Positions 1 to 8,435 of a stretch of 64,000 bases of DNA are shown one piece after another. This DNA is from Flammeovirga sp. OC4. GTDB taxonomy: Bacteria; Bacteroidota; Bacteroidia; Cytophagales; Flammeovirgaceae. The notes below the pieces were generated by a model that saw nothing but the letters and a program-made list of their open reading frames with translations, made no database searches and was not told where the DNA came from. Both the position numbers and the translations under genes were made by a program. Position 1 is the stretch's first letter; every line of letters begins with the position of its first letter. The DNA lies in contig NZ_JTAM01000005.1 in assembly GCF_000812565.1 (NCBI RefSeq), positions 62,001-126,000 on the forward strand, given 5' to 3'.

Positions 1-630
1 CATCAAAATTTCTCCTTGTTGTACCATTCGGGGGTACTGCATTGTCTCTGCTTTTCCTTTTGTGTCAAATTGATGAAGTACTAAAGGTTTCTGCCCAAGG
101 TTGGTCACATACAACGGATAGTTGATAACATCTCCTTTTTTCCCTTCCACTCTTAAAGCATATTTTGAAAGTAACGGGATCGCACTTTTTGCGGATTTCC
201 AAGGAATATGATACTCATTATTAGTAGCGATTATTGGATTAGAATTCGCTACTGTCCCCTGTAATGAAATAGTATATTGACCAATTTTACCGTTTGTCAA
301 TAATACAATGCTTCGATAAAAAGGTGTTTCTCCCTCTGTAGGTTTAAAATCAACACTAATTGTTGCTGAATCTCCAGGGGCTATCATCTGTTTTGAAAAA
401 GAAGCCTCAGAACAACCACAATCCGTATCTATTTTCAACAATTCAACGCTTTGCTTTCCAATATTTTTAAAAGGGATAATAATATGGTAAGTGACTTCAT
501 GACTTACAACTCCGAGATCGATATTTTGATTACTAAACATCAGTACACCTTTATTGGCAACAGCATTAAAATGAAGTGCAATGAACGTGCATATTGTCAG
601 CAATAGTTTAATAAAAGACCTTTCTTTCAA
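1..630 (-). CDS. DUF1573 domain protein, secreted (C-terminus beyond window)
   Basis: Reading the minus strand from a TTG at 630 gives 210 open codons running off the left edge. The first 25 residues are a clear signal peptide (MKERSFIKLL then a hydrophobic stretch ending FNAVA). Around residues 65-75 lies DTDCGCSEAS; the CGC motif is the hallmark of the Bacteroidota DUF1573 family, an immunoglobulin-like fold found in exported proteins. A PGDS and FKP pattern follows (about 86-97), as in the family. The TTG start overlaps the 3' end of the upstream nuclease gene by 23 nt, suggesting translational coupling. GTG at a slightly upstream codon is possible, but it would spoil the signal peptide. 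The family's biochemical role is not known. Confidence 0.75.
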   Translation of the reverse strand, partial: MKERSFIKLLLTICTFIALHFNAVANKGVLMFSNQNIDLGVVSHEVTYHIIIPFKNIGKQSVELLKIDTDCGCSEASFSKQMIAPGDSATISVDFKPTEGETPFYRSIVLLTNGKIGQYTISLQGTVANSNPIIATNNEYHIPWKSAKSAIPLLSKYALRVEGKKGDVINYPLYVTNLGQKPLVLHQFDTKGKAETMQYPRMVQQGEILM

Positions 631-1984
631 TACCTTTTTTCTTTCGAAGAATTCCACGGATTATTTTATTTACATCAGCGTTGTCATCATAAGGAGTAAT
701 GACCTTTTCGAGTTCTTTTGGAGAGTAGTTTTCGTTCATTTTGATGTAACCGAAACCTCTGTAAATCCCTTTTGCGATTTGTACAACGGCTCTTTCATCT
801 TCTTCTCTTCCTTTGTCAATTAAGAACATATTAGGAACTCCGTAGCTAAATCTCATTGAAGCTTGTAATGCTCTTTTATTGTAATCTTCGGGATTTTCTT
901 CACCTATACAAGCACCATTACAATTTTTCAGATGATACCTAAAACAAGCTTTATCACTATGGTCAATACCTGACAGTTTCTGACAAAGATTATTCTTATC
1001 CACCATCCTATCTAAAATCTTTTCCGCTTCTTTTCTTGAAAAAGTTGTAGTGACAGGATGATCACCTTCAGACAATGGAGCAATGCTGAAATTAACATAT
1101 CCATTATCATCATAAGACTGATAAATACCAAAGAAGGTCTTCGCACGTCGTTGTGCTCTGTTAAACCTTGGAAGGTGTTTCTTAATTTCGTCAGATTCCA
1201 ATAACAATGCAATTAATTCACTGCCCGTGAGCGTAGTTTTCACATCTCTTACCATTTCAGCCATTCTTATGGCCCTTGGAGTGCTCTTATTTGAAAGATG
1301 CTGGAGGATTCTTTTTCGTATATTTTTACTTTTGCCGATGTAGATTAATTCTTCTTCAGCATTGTAGAGATAATACACTCCTGTTTCGTCAGGTAGATTA
1401 TCTATTTTATCTTTTGAAAGCTGGTAATGTTTCTTTGAAGAATAAACATCATAATCGGTCATTTCTTCAATTACTTCACCTGCTTTTGGCTGCTTTAATA
1501 ATAATTGGAATAATTTAGCTGTAGCTTCTGTATCACCAATTGCTCTATGCCTTGAGTTATGAGGAATACCAATTTCATCACATAGTTTTCCTAAACTATA
1601 AGACTTTTTCCCTGGTAATAATACCCTTGATAATTCAACGGTACACACTGAATTCCTTCTATACTTATAGCCTAATGACTTGAACTCATCTTTCACAAAA
1701 TTGTAATCAAAGTCCGCATTATGAGCTACAAACAAGCAATCTTTCGTTATTTCAACGACCTTTTTGGCGATTTCAAAAAACTTTGGTGCATTCTTCACCA
1801 TTCCATTTTTTATCCCTGTCAAATTTTGGATAAAAGGTGGAATATTCATTTCAGGGTTCACAAACGACTCAAAGCGATCTATCTCAACACCATCCTCTAA
1901 AACAATGATGGCTATCTCAATAATTCTTCCTCCTTGGGCTACCGACCCTCCTGTTGTCTCAAGATCAATTACAGCATATTTCAT
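608..1984 (-). CDS. DEDDh exonuclease fused to GIY-YIG (UvrC/Cho-like) nuclease
   Basis: This 458-residue protein joins two nuclease domains. Residues 1-165 are a DnaQ-like 3'-5' exonuclease: VIDLETTGG carries the first acidic pair (D7, E9), HNADFDYNF is Exo II and HRAIGDTEA is the DEDDh Exo III motif. About residues 195-275 form a GIY-YIG endonuclease (GVYYLYN then YIGKSKNIRKR), as in the UvrC N-terminus and E. coli Cho. The rest, including a cysteine-containing stretch (KACFRYHLKNCNGAC), resembles the region after GIY-YIG in UvrC. DnaQ-UvrC fusions are known in several phyla and are thought to act in DNA repair. It lies downstream of the EEP gene, separated by a terminator. Confidence 0.88.
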   Translation of the reverse strand: MKYAVIDLETTGGSVAQGGRIIEIAIIVLEDGVEIDRFESFVNPEMNIPPFIQNLTGIKNGMVKNAPKFFEIAKKVVEITKDCLFVAHNADFDYNFVKDEFKSLGYKYRRNSVCTVELSRVLLPGKKSYSLGKLCDEIGIPHNSRHRAIGDTEATAKLFQLLLKQPKAGEVIEEMTDYDVYSSKKHYQLSKDKIDNLPDETGVYYLYNAEEELIYIGKSKNIRKRILQHLSNKSTPRAIRMAEMVRDVKTTLTGSELIALLLESDEIKKHLPRFNRAQRRAKTFFGIYQSYDDNGYVNFSIAPLSEGDHPVTTTFSRKEAEKILDRMVDKNNLCQKLSGIDHSDKACFRYHLKNCNGACIGEENPEDYNKRALQASMRFSYGVPNMFLIDKGREEDERAVVQIAKGIYRGFGYIKMNENYSPKELEKVITPYDDNADVNKIIRGILRKKKGIERKVFY

Positions 1985-2000
1985 AAGCTGACAAAGCTAA

Positions 2001-2032
2001 TAAAAAAAGCACTCTTTTTCAGAATGCTTTTT
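2001..2032 (-). terminator. Rho-independent terminator after the EEP-family gene
   Basis: A 12-bp stem with one mismatch (AAAAAGCACTCT against AGAATGCTTTTT, five-base loop) is followed on the minus strand by a T run. It sits just after the EEP gene stop and before the nuclease gene, so the two genes probably have separate transcripts. Confidence 0.75.
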
Positions 2033-2041
2033 GTGAAATCT

Positions 2042-3034
2042 TTATTTTTTTAGTTTCAGCTTTGTAAAGACTGGGAAGTGATCCGAAACTTGACCAAATT
2101 CTGAAAGTACTTTCCAATCTATCAGCTCAAAATGTTTTTTAGAAAAGAAGACAAAATCCAGTTGTTCAATGGCTGTATCTGTAGGATAAGTGAGTGTTCC
2201 TTCTTTTAATAAATCTTCTTTAGAGCACATTGCTCCAATTCTTTCATCATTATAAAACTCTAAAACTCCTCTTTCCTTATACGTTGGATCACTGTTAAAG
2301 TCTCCTACCATAATTACTGGCATTTTTTCTTCTACTCTCAAAAACCAATCTTTAAGAAAACTGATATGCAACTCTCTTGTAGGCACATCAAAAGCTTCTG
2401 TATGCACATTGAAAACCATCACATCCTGTCCTCCAATATTCACCAATATTCTTTCAGCAAGGCGGTCCAGATACATTGAAGAATAATAATAAGGATGACT
2501 TCTTACTCTCGACAATTCTACTCTTTCATGCTCCTTAATTTTATAATCAGACAAAATAGCCTGACCACTCAACATTTTACCAAAATGAACAGAAGGTGGA
2601 AAATAAGGAAATGGTACATAAGTCTTATCCCAATTAATCGTCATTCCACCATTTTGGTACCCTAATTCCTTTCCTATCACCTCAAACTGATTTACATAAT
2701 AAGATCTTTTCCCTCCATAATCTATTTCTTGCAATGCTAGTATACTTGGTCTGTAGACCTTTAAATCTTTCAGAATTTTATCCATATTCCCTTGATAAAA
2801 TTCCTCTGTCGGCCTTACAGATGTATTGTTTGTCATTCCTGACAAGTAGCCAATATTGTAAGAGATAATACTGATAGTGGAATCATCCTCAACAGTTTTA
2901 GAGTTTTCAAATTGAACCACCTTTGCATAATCGGATTTCTCAAGGTTTGGAGATTTAGCCCAAAAGAAGAAAACTACTGATGCAACTATTAGAAATAAGA
3001 AGAAATAGAGCACTTTTAGTAAAATTTGTTTCAT
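2042..3034 (-). CDS. endonuclease/exonuclease/phosphatase family protein, membrane-anchored
   Basis: The 330-residue product starts with one hydrophobic segment (residues 5-26) that would anchor or export it. It then shows the ordered signatures of the metal-dependent EEP (DNase I-like) fold: ISYNIG, LALQEIDYGG, MVGDFNSDP and a terminal SDHFPVF, supplying the Asn, Glu, Asp-Asn and Asp-His catalytic residues. Family members cleave phosphodiesters or phosphomonoesters in nucleic acids, inositol phosphates or sphingomyelin. The sequence does not tell which substrate applies. Many Bacteroidota carry one membrane-anchored paralogue of this size. No operon partner is evident. Confidence 0.85.
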   Translation of the reverse strand: MKQILLKVLYFFLFLIVASVVFFFWAKSPNLEKSDYAKVVQFENSKTVEDDSTISIISYNIGYLSGMTNNTSVRPTEEFYQGNMDKILKDLKVYRPSILALQEIDYGGKRSYYVNQFEVIGKELGYQNGGMTINWDKTYVPFPYFPPSVHFGKMLSGQAILSDYKIKEHERVELSRVRSHPYYYSSMYLDRLAERILVNIGGQDVMVFNVHTEAFDVPTRELHISFLKDWFLRVEEKMPVIMVGDFNSDPTYKERGVLEFYNDERIGAMCSKEDLLKEGTLTYPTDTAIEQLDFVFFSKKHFELIDWKVLSEFGQVSDHFPVFTKLKLKK

Positions 3035-3394
3035 TGTTGTATTGTAAATAATGCACTTGTGAAAATAACCTTAGAATAGAATTACTTCCAATAAATGCTT
3101 AAAAAATGTATTACCTACTAAAGTCAGATAAATTTTGATGCCAATTTTAGTGGTACTTTTACTTAAATTACAATCAAAATTCACCTGTATTACATTTTTG
3201 TATAAATAATCTTTACTTTTTTGACTAGAATTTCAAATATTTGTAATTATTAAGAGATGTGTGTTCTATCCTAAACTTAATACTTACATTTCTCAATTTT
3301 ATTTCAATAAATTTTATAATCAAATCTAACTGAAATAAATTTTAATTAGTTTTACATACCGTTTATTATAAATACTTTTTTAAACATTTTTTGA
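3035..3394. other. 360-bp AT-rich divergent intergenic region
   Basis: It separates the EEP gene (minus) from the phosphatase gene (plus) and must hold both promoters. I see no coding potential, strong hairpin or full TTG/TAnnTTTG promoter match here. Confidence 0.6.
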
Positions 3395-3889
3395 ATGACG
3401 TCTACTGTTAAAGTAATTTTTGTTTGTCTTGGTAATATTTGTCGTTCTCCTTTGGCTGACGGTTTAATGCACCATAAAATAGCAGAGAGAAAATTAGACA
3501 GCTTTTTTGAAATTGATTCAGCAGGTACATATGCTGGTCATGCGGGAGAAAGAGCGGATTCTCGTATGCGATCAACAGCTCAGAAACATGGTGTAGAATT
3601 AGCCTCTATTGCTCGACAATTTTTAGCAGAAGATTTAGATCACTTTGACTACGTTATTGTAATGGATGACAGTAATTATACAAACGTTACTCGACTAGCA
3701 ACTGATGATGTGCAATTATCCAAAGTTTCAAAACTAAGGTCTTTCGACAATCAAACTTCGAATAAAGATGTGGATGACCCCTATTATGGAGGTATTTCAG
3801 GATTTGAAAATTGCTATCAAGTAGTATCAGAAAGTGTCGACAATTTCATAGATCATCTGATTCAAACCCACAACATTCCAACTCCTTAA
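3395..3889 (+). CDS. low molecular weight protein-tyrosine phosphatase
   Basis: The 164-residue protein matches the LMW-PTP family across its length. The catalytic loop VCLGNICRSPLADG near the N-terminus is a C-x5-R signature (Cys11, Arg17), and DDPYYGG near residue 127 supplies the general-acid aspartate. Such enzymes remove phosphate from tyrosine residues, often on exopolysaccharide tyrosine kinases. There is no kinase or capsule gene nearby. It is followed after 7 nt by a cell-wall amidase, so the two are probably co-transcribed. Confidence 0.93.
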   Translation: MTSTVKVIFVCLGNICRSPLADGLMHHKIAERKLDSFFEIDSAGTYAGHAGERADSRMRSTAQKHGVELASIARQFLAEDLDHFDYVIVMDDSNYTNVTRLATDDVQLSKVSKLRSFDNQTSNKDVDDPYYGGISGFENCYQVVSESVDNFIDHLIQTHNIPTP

Positions 3890-3896
3890 CAAGATA

Positions 3897-4814
3897 ATGG
3901 GAACACTCAAAAAAATATATACAACCGTCTTTATCACCTTACTCTTTTTCACTGTATTTGGATCATCTACGAAGGTAGTTGGCCAAAGTAAAAAAACTTA
4001 TGTGGTGGTAATTGACCCCGGACACGGCGGCAAAGACCCCGGAAAACCAAGAGGTTCTAGTGCTTATATGCATGAGAAAGAGCTCAACCTTAGAATCGCC
4101 AAAAAGGTAGGTTTATTGATGAGACAATATATGCCTAACATTCAGGTGTATTATACTCGTACAAGTGATAAATACATCAGCTTAGAAGACAGAGTTGATT
4201 TTGCAGAAGTGGCACAAGCGGATTACTTTTTGAGTATCCATAGCAATTCAAATCCAAACAAATGGATTGTAGGTGCTAAAGCTCATGTTGACACGGATCA
4301 AGATCAGGTGAGTGTTGCACTTGCTAAAGTTTTATTGAATAGTATCGAAAAGAAAACTTTAATTCAGTCTAGAGGACTGATGAACAAACAAGATAGAGGT
4401 TACAATTTGTATGTTTTAAAAAATACAAGTATGCCTTCTGTATTGATTGAATGTGGTTTCCTATCGAATCCTTATGAAAGAAGGTACATCAACTCTGAAA
4501 AAGGGCAAAAGGAAATTGCTAATGCGATTTTCCAAGGATTCCAAAGCTTCCACCAACAATCTGATGTTCCTCAAGGCGATAATTACAGCATTCAAATTTT
4601 AGCCACTAACAAAAAAGTATCAAACACTAATCCTCATTTCCAGAAGCTACTGAATCAAGGACATTTGATTAAGGAACATGAGATTATTAGAAATAATAAA
4701 AAGATCTATAAATATACGGTAGGAAACGTACCAACTACGGAAACCGCTCAATCTTTAAAACTAAGAATCAGAAGCTTAGGCTTCAGTGATGCTTTTGTAG
4801 TGAAAATGCCGTAG
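3897..4814 (+). CDS. N-acetylmuramoyl-L-alanine amidase (Amidase_3) with SPOR-like tail
   Basis: This 305-residue enzyme cuts the bond between MurNAc and the stem peptide of peptidoglycan. Residues 1-30 are a signal peptide. The Amidase_3 domain covers about 33-220, with VIDPGHGGKDPG (first Zn His), a Glu in the HEKEL segment, LSIHSNSN and LIECGFLSN (catalytic Glu). Residues about 230-305 look like a SPOR domain (NYSIQIL start, repeated beta-alpha pattern, FSDAFVV end), which in other bacteria binds denuded glycan at the division septum. It forms a pair with the preceding tyrosine phosphatase and is closed by a strong terminator. A role in daughter-cell separation is inferred. Confidence 0.9.
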   Translation: MGTLKKIYTTVFITLLFFTVFGSSTKVVGQSKKTYVVVIDPGHGGKDPGKPRGSSAYMHEKELNLRIAKKVGLLMRQYMPNIQVYYTRTSDKYISLEDRVDFAEVAQADYFLSIHSNSNPNKWIVGAKAHVDTDQDQVSVALAKVLLNSIEKKTLIQSRGLMNKQDRGYNLYVLKNTSMPSVLIECGFLSNPYERRYINSEKGQKEIANAIFQGFQSFHQQSDVPQGDNYSIQILATNKKVSNTNPHFQKLLNQGHLIKEHEIIRNNKKIYKYTVGNVPTTETAQSLKLRIRSLGFSDAFVVKMP

Positions 4815-4837
4815 TAATCAAAATATTACAAAAAATA

Positions 4838-4890
4838 AAAAACTCATTATACTGAAAGGTCCTTCTCTTTTGTATAATGAGTTTTTTATT
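4838..4890 (+). terminator. Rho-independent terminator after amidase gene
   Basis: A perfect 16-bp inverted repeat (AAAAAACTCATTATAC and its complement, 19-base loop) ends in a T run 24 nt beyond the amidase stop. Confidence 0.85.
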
Positions 4891-5024
4891 TTTGTAATCC
4901 ACTCGATAAAACCGCTTGTTTTATGAAACTTCTTAAGAATCATTTTTAATGAAATTGAAAGTTTTTTTTGCAGATAAAAAATATTAAACATATAATTGCG
5001 TAGAATTAAACTTAAAAAGTTATT

Positions 5025-5320
5025 GCCAAAATGTATTTAACACAACAAACATATACCCTATATGTAATGGAGGATCTTTCCTTTGATCCATCCCAGTTGT
5101 TGGCATTTTCATAATTCTATACCCCCGCACTACCCTGATTCAACGGTAGTGATCTTCTTTTAAAATTTCTTACACCAATTTGATTGCGGTTTAATTTCCG
5201 AGGGAAATGTTGTGACTGTATACCAATAGTTTTCTATTCGTAGCACTTACCACATACTATCTCCTATACAGGATTATTGACCATAAATGGTGACATATAT
5301 ATAACACACACATACCACAT
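5025..5320 (+). promoter_or_regulatory. hairpin-rich leader upstream of arginase gene; possible structured RNA
   Basis: The 524-bp gap between the amidase and arginase genes holds the terminator and then an unusually folded stretch. GCCAA (5025-5029) can pair with TTGGC (5100-5104), enclosing two hairpins, ACATATA/TATATGT (5049-5065) and GGAGGATC/GATCCATCC (5069-5093), a three-way-junction layout. Next come CACTACC/GGTAGTG (5128-5151, followed by a T-rich tail), ATTTCC/GGAAAT (5194-5208) and ACCAT/ATGGT near 5290. A 27-codon ORF (5031-5114) also lies inside. I recognise no known riboswitch, tmRNA, RNase P or 6S signature. Whether it is a cis leader of arginase or an independent RNA cannot be told. 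Confidence 0.35.
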
Positions 5321-5338
5321 ATTTTACATTAACATTTT

Positions 5339-6304
5339 ATGGAAACTATTAAGTTACTAACAGTTCGTTCGGAAATTGCTGCAGGAACAAGAGGTGCAGG
5401 AATGGGAATTGATGCATTGATTGTTGCTAGTTTAGATCAAAAATCAACATTCTTTAAGGAACATAAGGTACAGAATATTGATGACGTCAATAATATCTTG
5501 TTTAACAACAACAACTACCCTGATGCAAAACACATCGATGGTGTATATACAATGTTGAACAGAGTGAGTAACAACACTTATGACACATTGAAAGCGGGTG
5601 AAACTCCAGTTGTTTTAGCAGGAGATCACTCTACGGCTGCAGGAACGATTTCTGGCATCAAAAAAGCATTTCCTCACCAGAAATTGGGCGTCATTTGGAT
5701 TGATGCTCACGCAGACTTCCACTCTCCTTACACTACTCCGTCTGGAAATATGCACGGCATGCCATTAGCAATGGTTTCAGGTATTGACAATAAAGAAAAT
5801 GCAGTCAATAACCCCTCTGAGGAAACTGTAGCGTATTGGGAAGACATTAAAAAAGTTGGAACCACTTCTGCAAAAATTGATCCTTCAGATGTAGTTTTTA
5901 TTGGTGTAAGAGATACTGAAGGACCTGAGAATGAAATCATGAAAAAGCATGACATCCGCAATATCACTGTAGATGAAGTAAGGGCAATGGGTACACAAGC
6001 AGCTGCTGAACATGCCCTTGAAAAACTAAGTGGTTGCGATATGATTTACATTTCATTTGATGTAGATAGCATGGATCCTTCGATCAGCCGTGGTACAGGA
6101 ACTCCTGTTGAACATGGACTAACTGTTGAAGAAGCAAAGGACTTAAATACTATTCTTGTAAGCAACGAAAAAGTGGTTTGTTGGGAAATGGTAGAAGTAA
6201 ACCCAACACTTGACCGTGACAACGTTATGGCAAACAATGCATTCAAGATTCTTAATGAAACTGTTGAAGCGATTAAAAAGAAATCGTTATTAATGGTCAG
6301 TTAA
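5339..6304 (+). CDS. rocF: arginase (ureohydrolase family)
   Basis: The 321-residue protein carries the full set of ureohydrolase metal ligands: GDHST (His97), DAHADFH (Asp122, His124, Asp126) and SFDVDSMDP (Asp241, Asp243), which hold a binuclear manganese centre. Family members hydrolyse a guanidino group to release urea; arginase acts on L-arginine, agmatinase on agmatine, formimidoylglutamase on formiminoglutamate. The SxDVDxxDP context, HGMP(LA) loop and C-terminal EVNPTLD fit arginase best, though agmatinase cannot be excluded from motifs alone. It is a single gene with a long structured upstream region and its own terminator, consistent with individual regulation. Confidence 0.82.
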   Translation: METIKLLTVRSEIAAGTRGAGMGIDALIVASLDQKSTFFKEHKVQNIDDVNNILFNNNNYPDAKHIDGVYTMLNRVSNNTYDTLKAGETPVVLAGDHSTAAGTISGIKKAFPHQKLGVIWIDAHADFHSPYTTPSGNMHGMPLAMVSGIDNKENAVNNPSEETVAYWEDIKKVGTTSAKIDPSDVVFIGVRDTEGPENEIMKKHDIRNITVDEVRAMGTQAAAEHALEKLSGCDMIYISFDVDSMDPSISRGTGTPVEHGLTVEEAKDLNTILVSNEKVVCWEMVEVNPTLDRDNVMANNAFKILNETVEAIKKKSLLMVS

Positions 6305-6326
6305 GGAAGTAGAAAACAAGAAGATG

Positions 6327-6359
6327 GGCATTCATCATTTAAAGATGGATGCCTTTTTT
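6327..6359 (+). terminator. Rho-independent terminator after arginase gene
   Basis: The 10-bp stem GGCATTCATC/GATGGATGCC (one G-U pair, seven-base loop) is followed by six Ts, 22 nt beyond the stop codon. Confidence 0.9.
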
Positions 6360-6512
6360 ATTTTGAAAATTTGGTATGCTATTCTCTATTAATGGCAACA
6401 ATAACCCTAAAGGCTATAACACTCAACACTTACCTTTAATTAAGTAATACCAATTATTTTGGCGCAATTTTTAAAAACTATACTATAACATCCAACTACT
6501 TAAAGCTCAAGA

Positions 6513-7094
6513 ATGACTCAAAATGTATCTATTGATATTTTAAACAAAAATCAATTAAGCGATCTCTATGATTTTGTTTATAAACAATATGTAGAATCTG
6601 GTTTAGCAAACAAAAACAGTAAGAAAAAAATACAAAGTGCTATTCGAATTGACCAACTAGATAACACATGCATATTTGTCGCAAAGCATAATGAAAAAAT
6701 AGTGGGTACTGTTTCCGTCACTTACGATCAAAGTAATACTAATTCTCAGTTACCTAATGAACCGTTATTTCCAGATGAGTTCTCAAAAATTCACAAAACT
6801 AGCTCACCTGTTTGTAACGGATGGCGCGTAGCTATTGATAGAAACTTTTCTAGTGGGTTTATACTTTATAAGAGCTTGATCCTAAAAGTTGTTCAACACG
6901 CTTTAAATAGAGGGCATAAAAATACATATATCGTCACCACCTCACCTCAATCTAGAGTTTATAGAAAGATGTTCGACGTGAATATAATTTCAAATAAGAT
7001 GGTATCAGGCGTAGATTTTTATGGTAATGATACTCCATTAAGTTTGATGGAAATAGACCTAAAAAAAATGGAAGAATATTTAACCAAAAAGTAA
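6513..7094 (+). CDS. FeeM-like N-acyl amino acid synthase / GNAT-fold acyltransferase
   Basis: I read this 193-residue protein as a GNAT-fold enzyme of the FeeM / LuxI-like branch. A beta strand with VGTVSVTYD (64-72) is followed by LPNEPLFPDE (80-89), an acidic loop that in FeeM-type enzymes sits between the N-terminal arm and the acyl-binding core. A conserved-looking CNGWRVAI (101-108), a helix, and a C-terminal strand with VTTSPQSRVYRKMF follow. FeeM-type enzymes join an acyl group from acyl-ACP to an amino acid; LuxI relatives make homoserine lactones. The classical GNAT acetyl-CoA loop is not obvious. It is the first gene of a two-gene operon, 5 nt ahead of a diiron-type protein. Family assignment is moderately sure; substrate unknown. 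Confidence 0.6.
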   Translation: MTQNVSIDILNKNQLSDLYDFVYKQYVESGLANKNSKKKIQSAIRIDQLDNTCIFVAKHNEKIVGTVSVTYDQSNTNSQLPNEPLFPDEFSKIHKTSSPVCNGWRVAIDRNFSSGFILYKSLILKVVQHALNRGHKNTYIVTTSPQSRVYRKMFDVNIISNKMVSGVDFYGNDTPLSLMEIDLKKMEEYLTKK

Positions 7095-7099
7095 TTCTA

Positions 7100-7726
7100 A
7101 TGAAAAATATTGAAAAAGTTATTGAACTAAAATGTAAAGAAGCTACAACTCTTCTAAATCAACTACCATGGTCTGACAAGAAATATTATGGTAATGTAAT
7201 GGCTCAAATTTACTACTATGTACAATATTCCACTCGCCTATTGGCCTATGCCGGGGTAAAAACACCTTTTGAACAAAATGACTTTTTTGACAGATTAACT
7301 GATCATATAGGCGAAGAAAGTCATCATGAGATGTTAGCTTTGAATGATTTGAAAAACCTAGGTTTCAACTTAAGTGATTTTCCTGAGTTAAATGAAACTA
7401 AAGAAATTTATGAATCCCCTTATGCAAAGGTGTTTTTAAAAGGAAGTTACACCATCATGGGGTGGGTACTAGGCTTAGAATTCCTTGCAGTAACAACAGG
7501 CAAGGTATTGTATAATATGCTTAAAGAGACCTATAATGAAAATCAATTATCGTTCTTGAAGGTCCATGTTTTAGAAGATGAGCATCATACAAAAGATGCT
7601 TTAAAAATTCTAGATGTATTTACTGAAGAAGAAATCAATGAAATTGCTCAAATCGTTGACCAATCTATTGATGCGTATCTAAATATGATTAAAAGCTGCG
7701 TAAAACAAGAAGAGTTAGTCGATTAA
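7100..7726 (+). CDS. heme-oxygenase-like diiron protein (iron-containing redox enzyme family)
   Basis: This 208-residue, largely helical protein fits the TenA/heme-oxygenase-like diiron oxidase fold. Candidate iron ligands are visible in order: GEESHHEM (Glu72/Glu73, His75/His76), Glu127 in a hydrophobic helix (GLEFLA), and an H-x3-D-x2-H motif (His156, Asp160, His163). Enzymes of this fold, such as UndA and the N-oxygenase domain of SznF, use O2 for oxidative decarboxylation, desaturation or N-oxygenation of fatty acids or amino acids. It begins 5 nt after the FeeM-like gene and is followed by a strong terminator, so the two form a closed bicistron. That suggests it modifies the acyl-amino acid product, or its precursor, made by the neighbour; this is inference. 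Confidence 0.72.
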   Translation: MKNIEKVIELKCKEATTLLNQLPWSDKKYYGNVMAQIYYYVQYSTRLLAYAGVKTPFEQNDFFDRLTDHIGEESHHEMLALNDLKNLGFNLSDFPELNETKEIYESPYAKVFLKGSYTIMGWVLGLEFLAVTTGKVLYNMLKETYNENQLSFLKVHVLEDEHHTKDALKILDVFTEEEINEIAQIVDQSIDAYLNMIKSCVKQEELVD

Positions 7727-7761
7727 TGAAAGAGTGGCAAATTCGTCAATAACCTATAAAA

Positions 7762-7812
7762 AACTCCCTTCTGCTCAGTAATATTACTAACAGAAGGGAG
7801 TTATTATTTTTG
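7762..7812. terminator. bidirectional terminator between convergent genes
   Basis: AACTCCCTTCTG pairs perfectly with CAGAAGGGAGTT across a 17-base loop; T-rich tracts lie on both sides. It serves the diiron gene (plus) and the lipoprotein gene (minus). Confidence 0.88.
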
Positions 7813-7825
7813 AGGTTAGTATTTC

Positions 7826-8287
7826 TTAATCCTCAATACAAATGTCGATCTCATTATCCAAACCGTTCCATGTCTGAAGTTCGGACATTTCTATTTCTAA
7901 AGTTTCCTGTACATCCTGTTCAGTTTTACCAATGATTGTATAGCAGTTAGGATTGGAAATAATAGAAGCTCCATAACCTTTTACATGTTCGTAAAATAAA
8001 ATATAACTACTATCCGTTTCTTCATATCTACCAGTAGTATTCAATGTGATATAATCAACCGAATTGAATGCAGGATCAAGACCTGTACCTCCAAATGTTT
8101 CCATATGAATCATGAAAGATCCATCTGAGTAAAAAAACATTTCTCCATATTCCTCAATACCCTCTGTATTGATATAATTAGAATACTTTTTATTTACTGA
8201 GGGGTCTACATCTTTATCACAAGACATAAATCCTATGAGAAATGTACAAATGATTAGAGTAAGAAAGTTAAGTTTGCTTCTTTTCAT
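7826..8287 (-). CDS. hypothetical lipoprotein
   Basis: I place the start at 8287 rather than at an upstream in-frame ATG (8344), because the codon there begins a textbook lipoprotein signal: MKRSKLNFL, a hydrophobic core and a GFMSC lipobox, with the mature Cys followed by DKDVD. The mature part of about 130 residues is acidic, has an aromatic strand pattern (EMFFYSDGSFMIHM) and ends in ICIED. I do not recognise a family; small outer-membrane lipoproteins with lipocalin-like strands look like this. Asp after the Cys is no firm guide to sorting in Bacteroidota. No operon partner. Confidence 0.7.
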   Translation of the reverse strand: MKRSKLNFLTLIICTFLIGFMSCDKDVDPSVNKKYSNYINTEGIEEYGEMFFYSDGSFMIHMETFGGTGLDPAFNSVDYITLNTTGRYEETDSSYILFYEHVKGYGASIISNPNCYTIIGKTEQDVQETLEIEMSELQTWNGLDNEIDICIED

Positions 8288-8376
8288 TATTAAATATTTA
8301 ATTAAACAATAGATTGGCTTATGACTAAGACAATTACAATTCAAGAGTCGACAAAAAAATAGTATATTTTTTCAAC

Positions 8377-8413
8377 AAAAAAACCTATCCATAACAATTC
8401 ATGAATAGGTTTT
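8377..8413 (-). terminator. terminator after THUMP methyltransferase gene
   Basis: AAAACCTAT pairs with ATAGGTTTT (nine or more bp), with a T run on the minus strand, 23 nt past the methyltransferase stop. Confidence 0.75.
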
Positions 8414-8435
8414 ATCTATTTTGAAAAGGAGTGCA

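Noticed and set aside
581-823. 80-codon plus-strand ORF at the left end
   Set aside because: Shadow of the DUF1573 and nuclease genes on the minus strand; Phe/Ser-rich with no domain.
5031-5114. 27-codon ORF in the arginase leader as an attenuation peptide
   Set aside because: It contains no run of Arg codons, and better explained as part of the folded region; kept only as a remark.
8288-8344. Upstream ATG for the lipoprotein gene
   Set aside because: It would bury the lipoprotein signal behind a 19-residue extension; ATG 8287 gives a clean signal.
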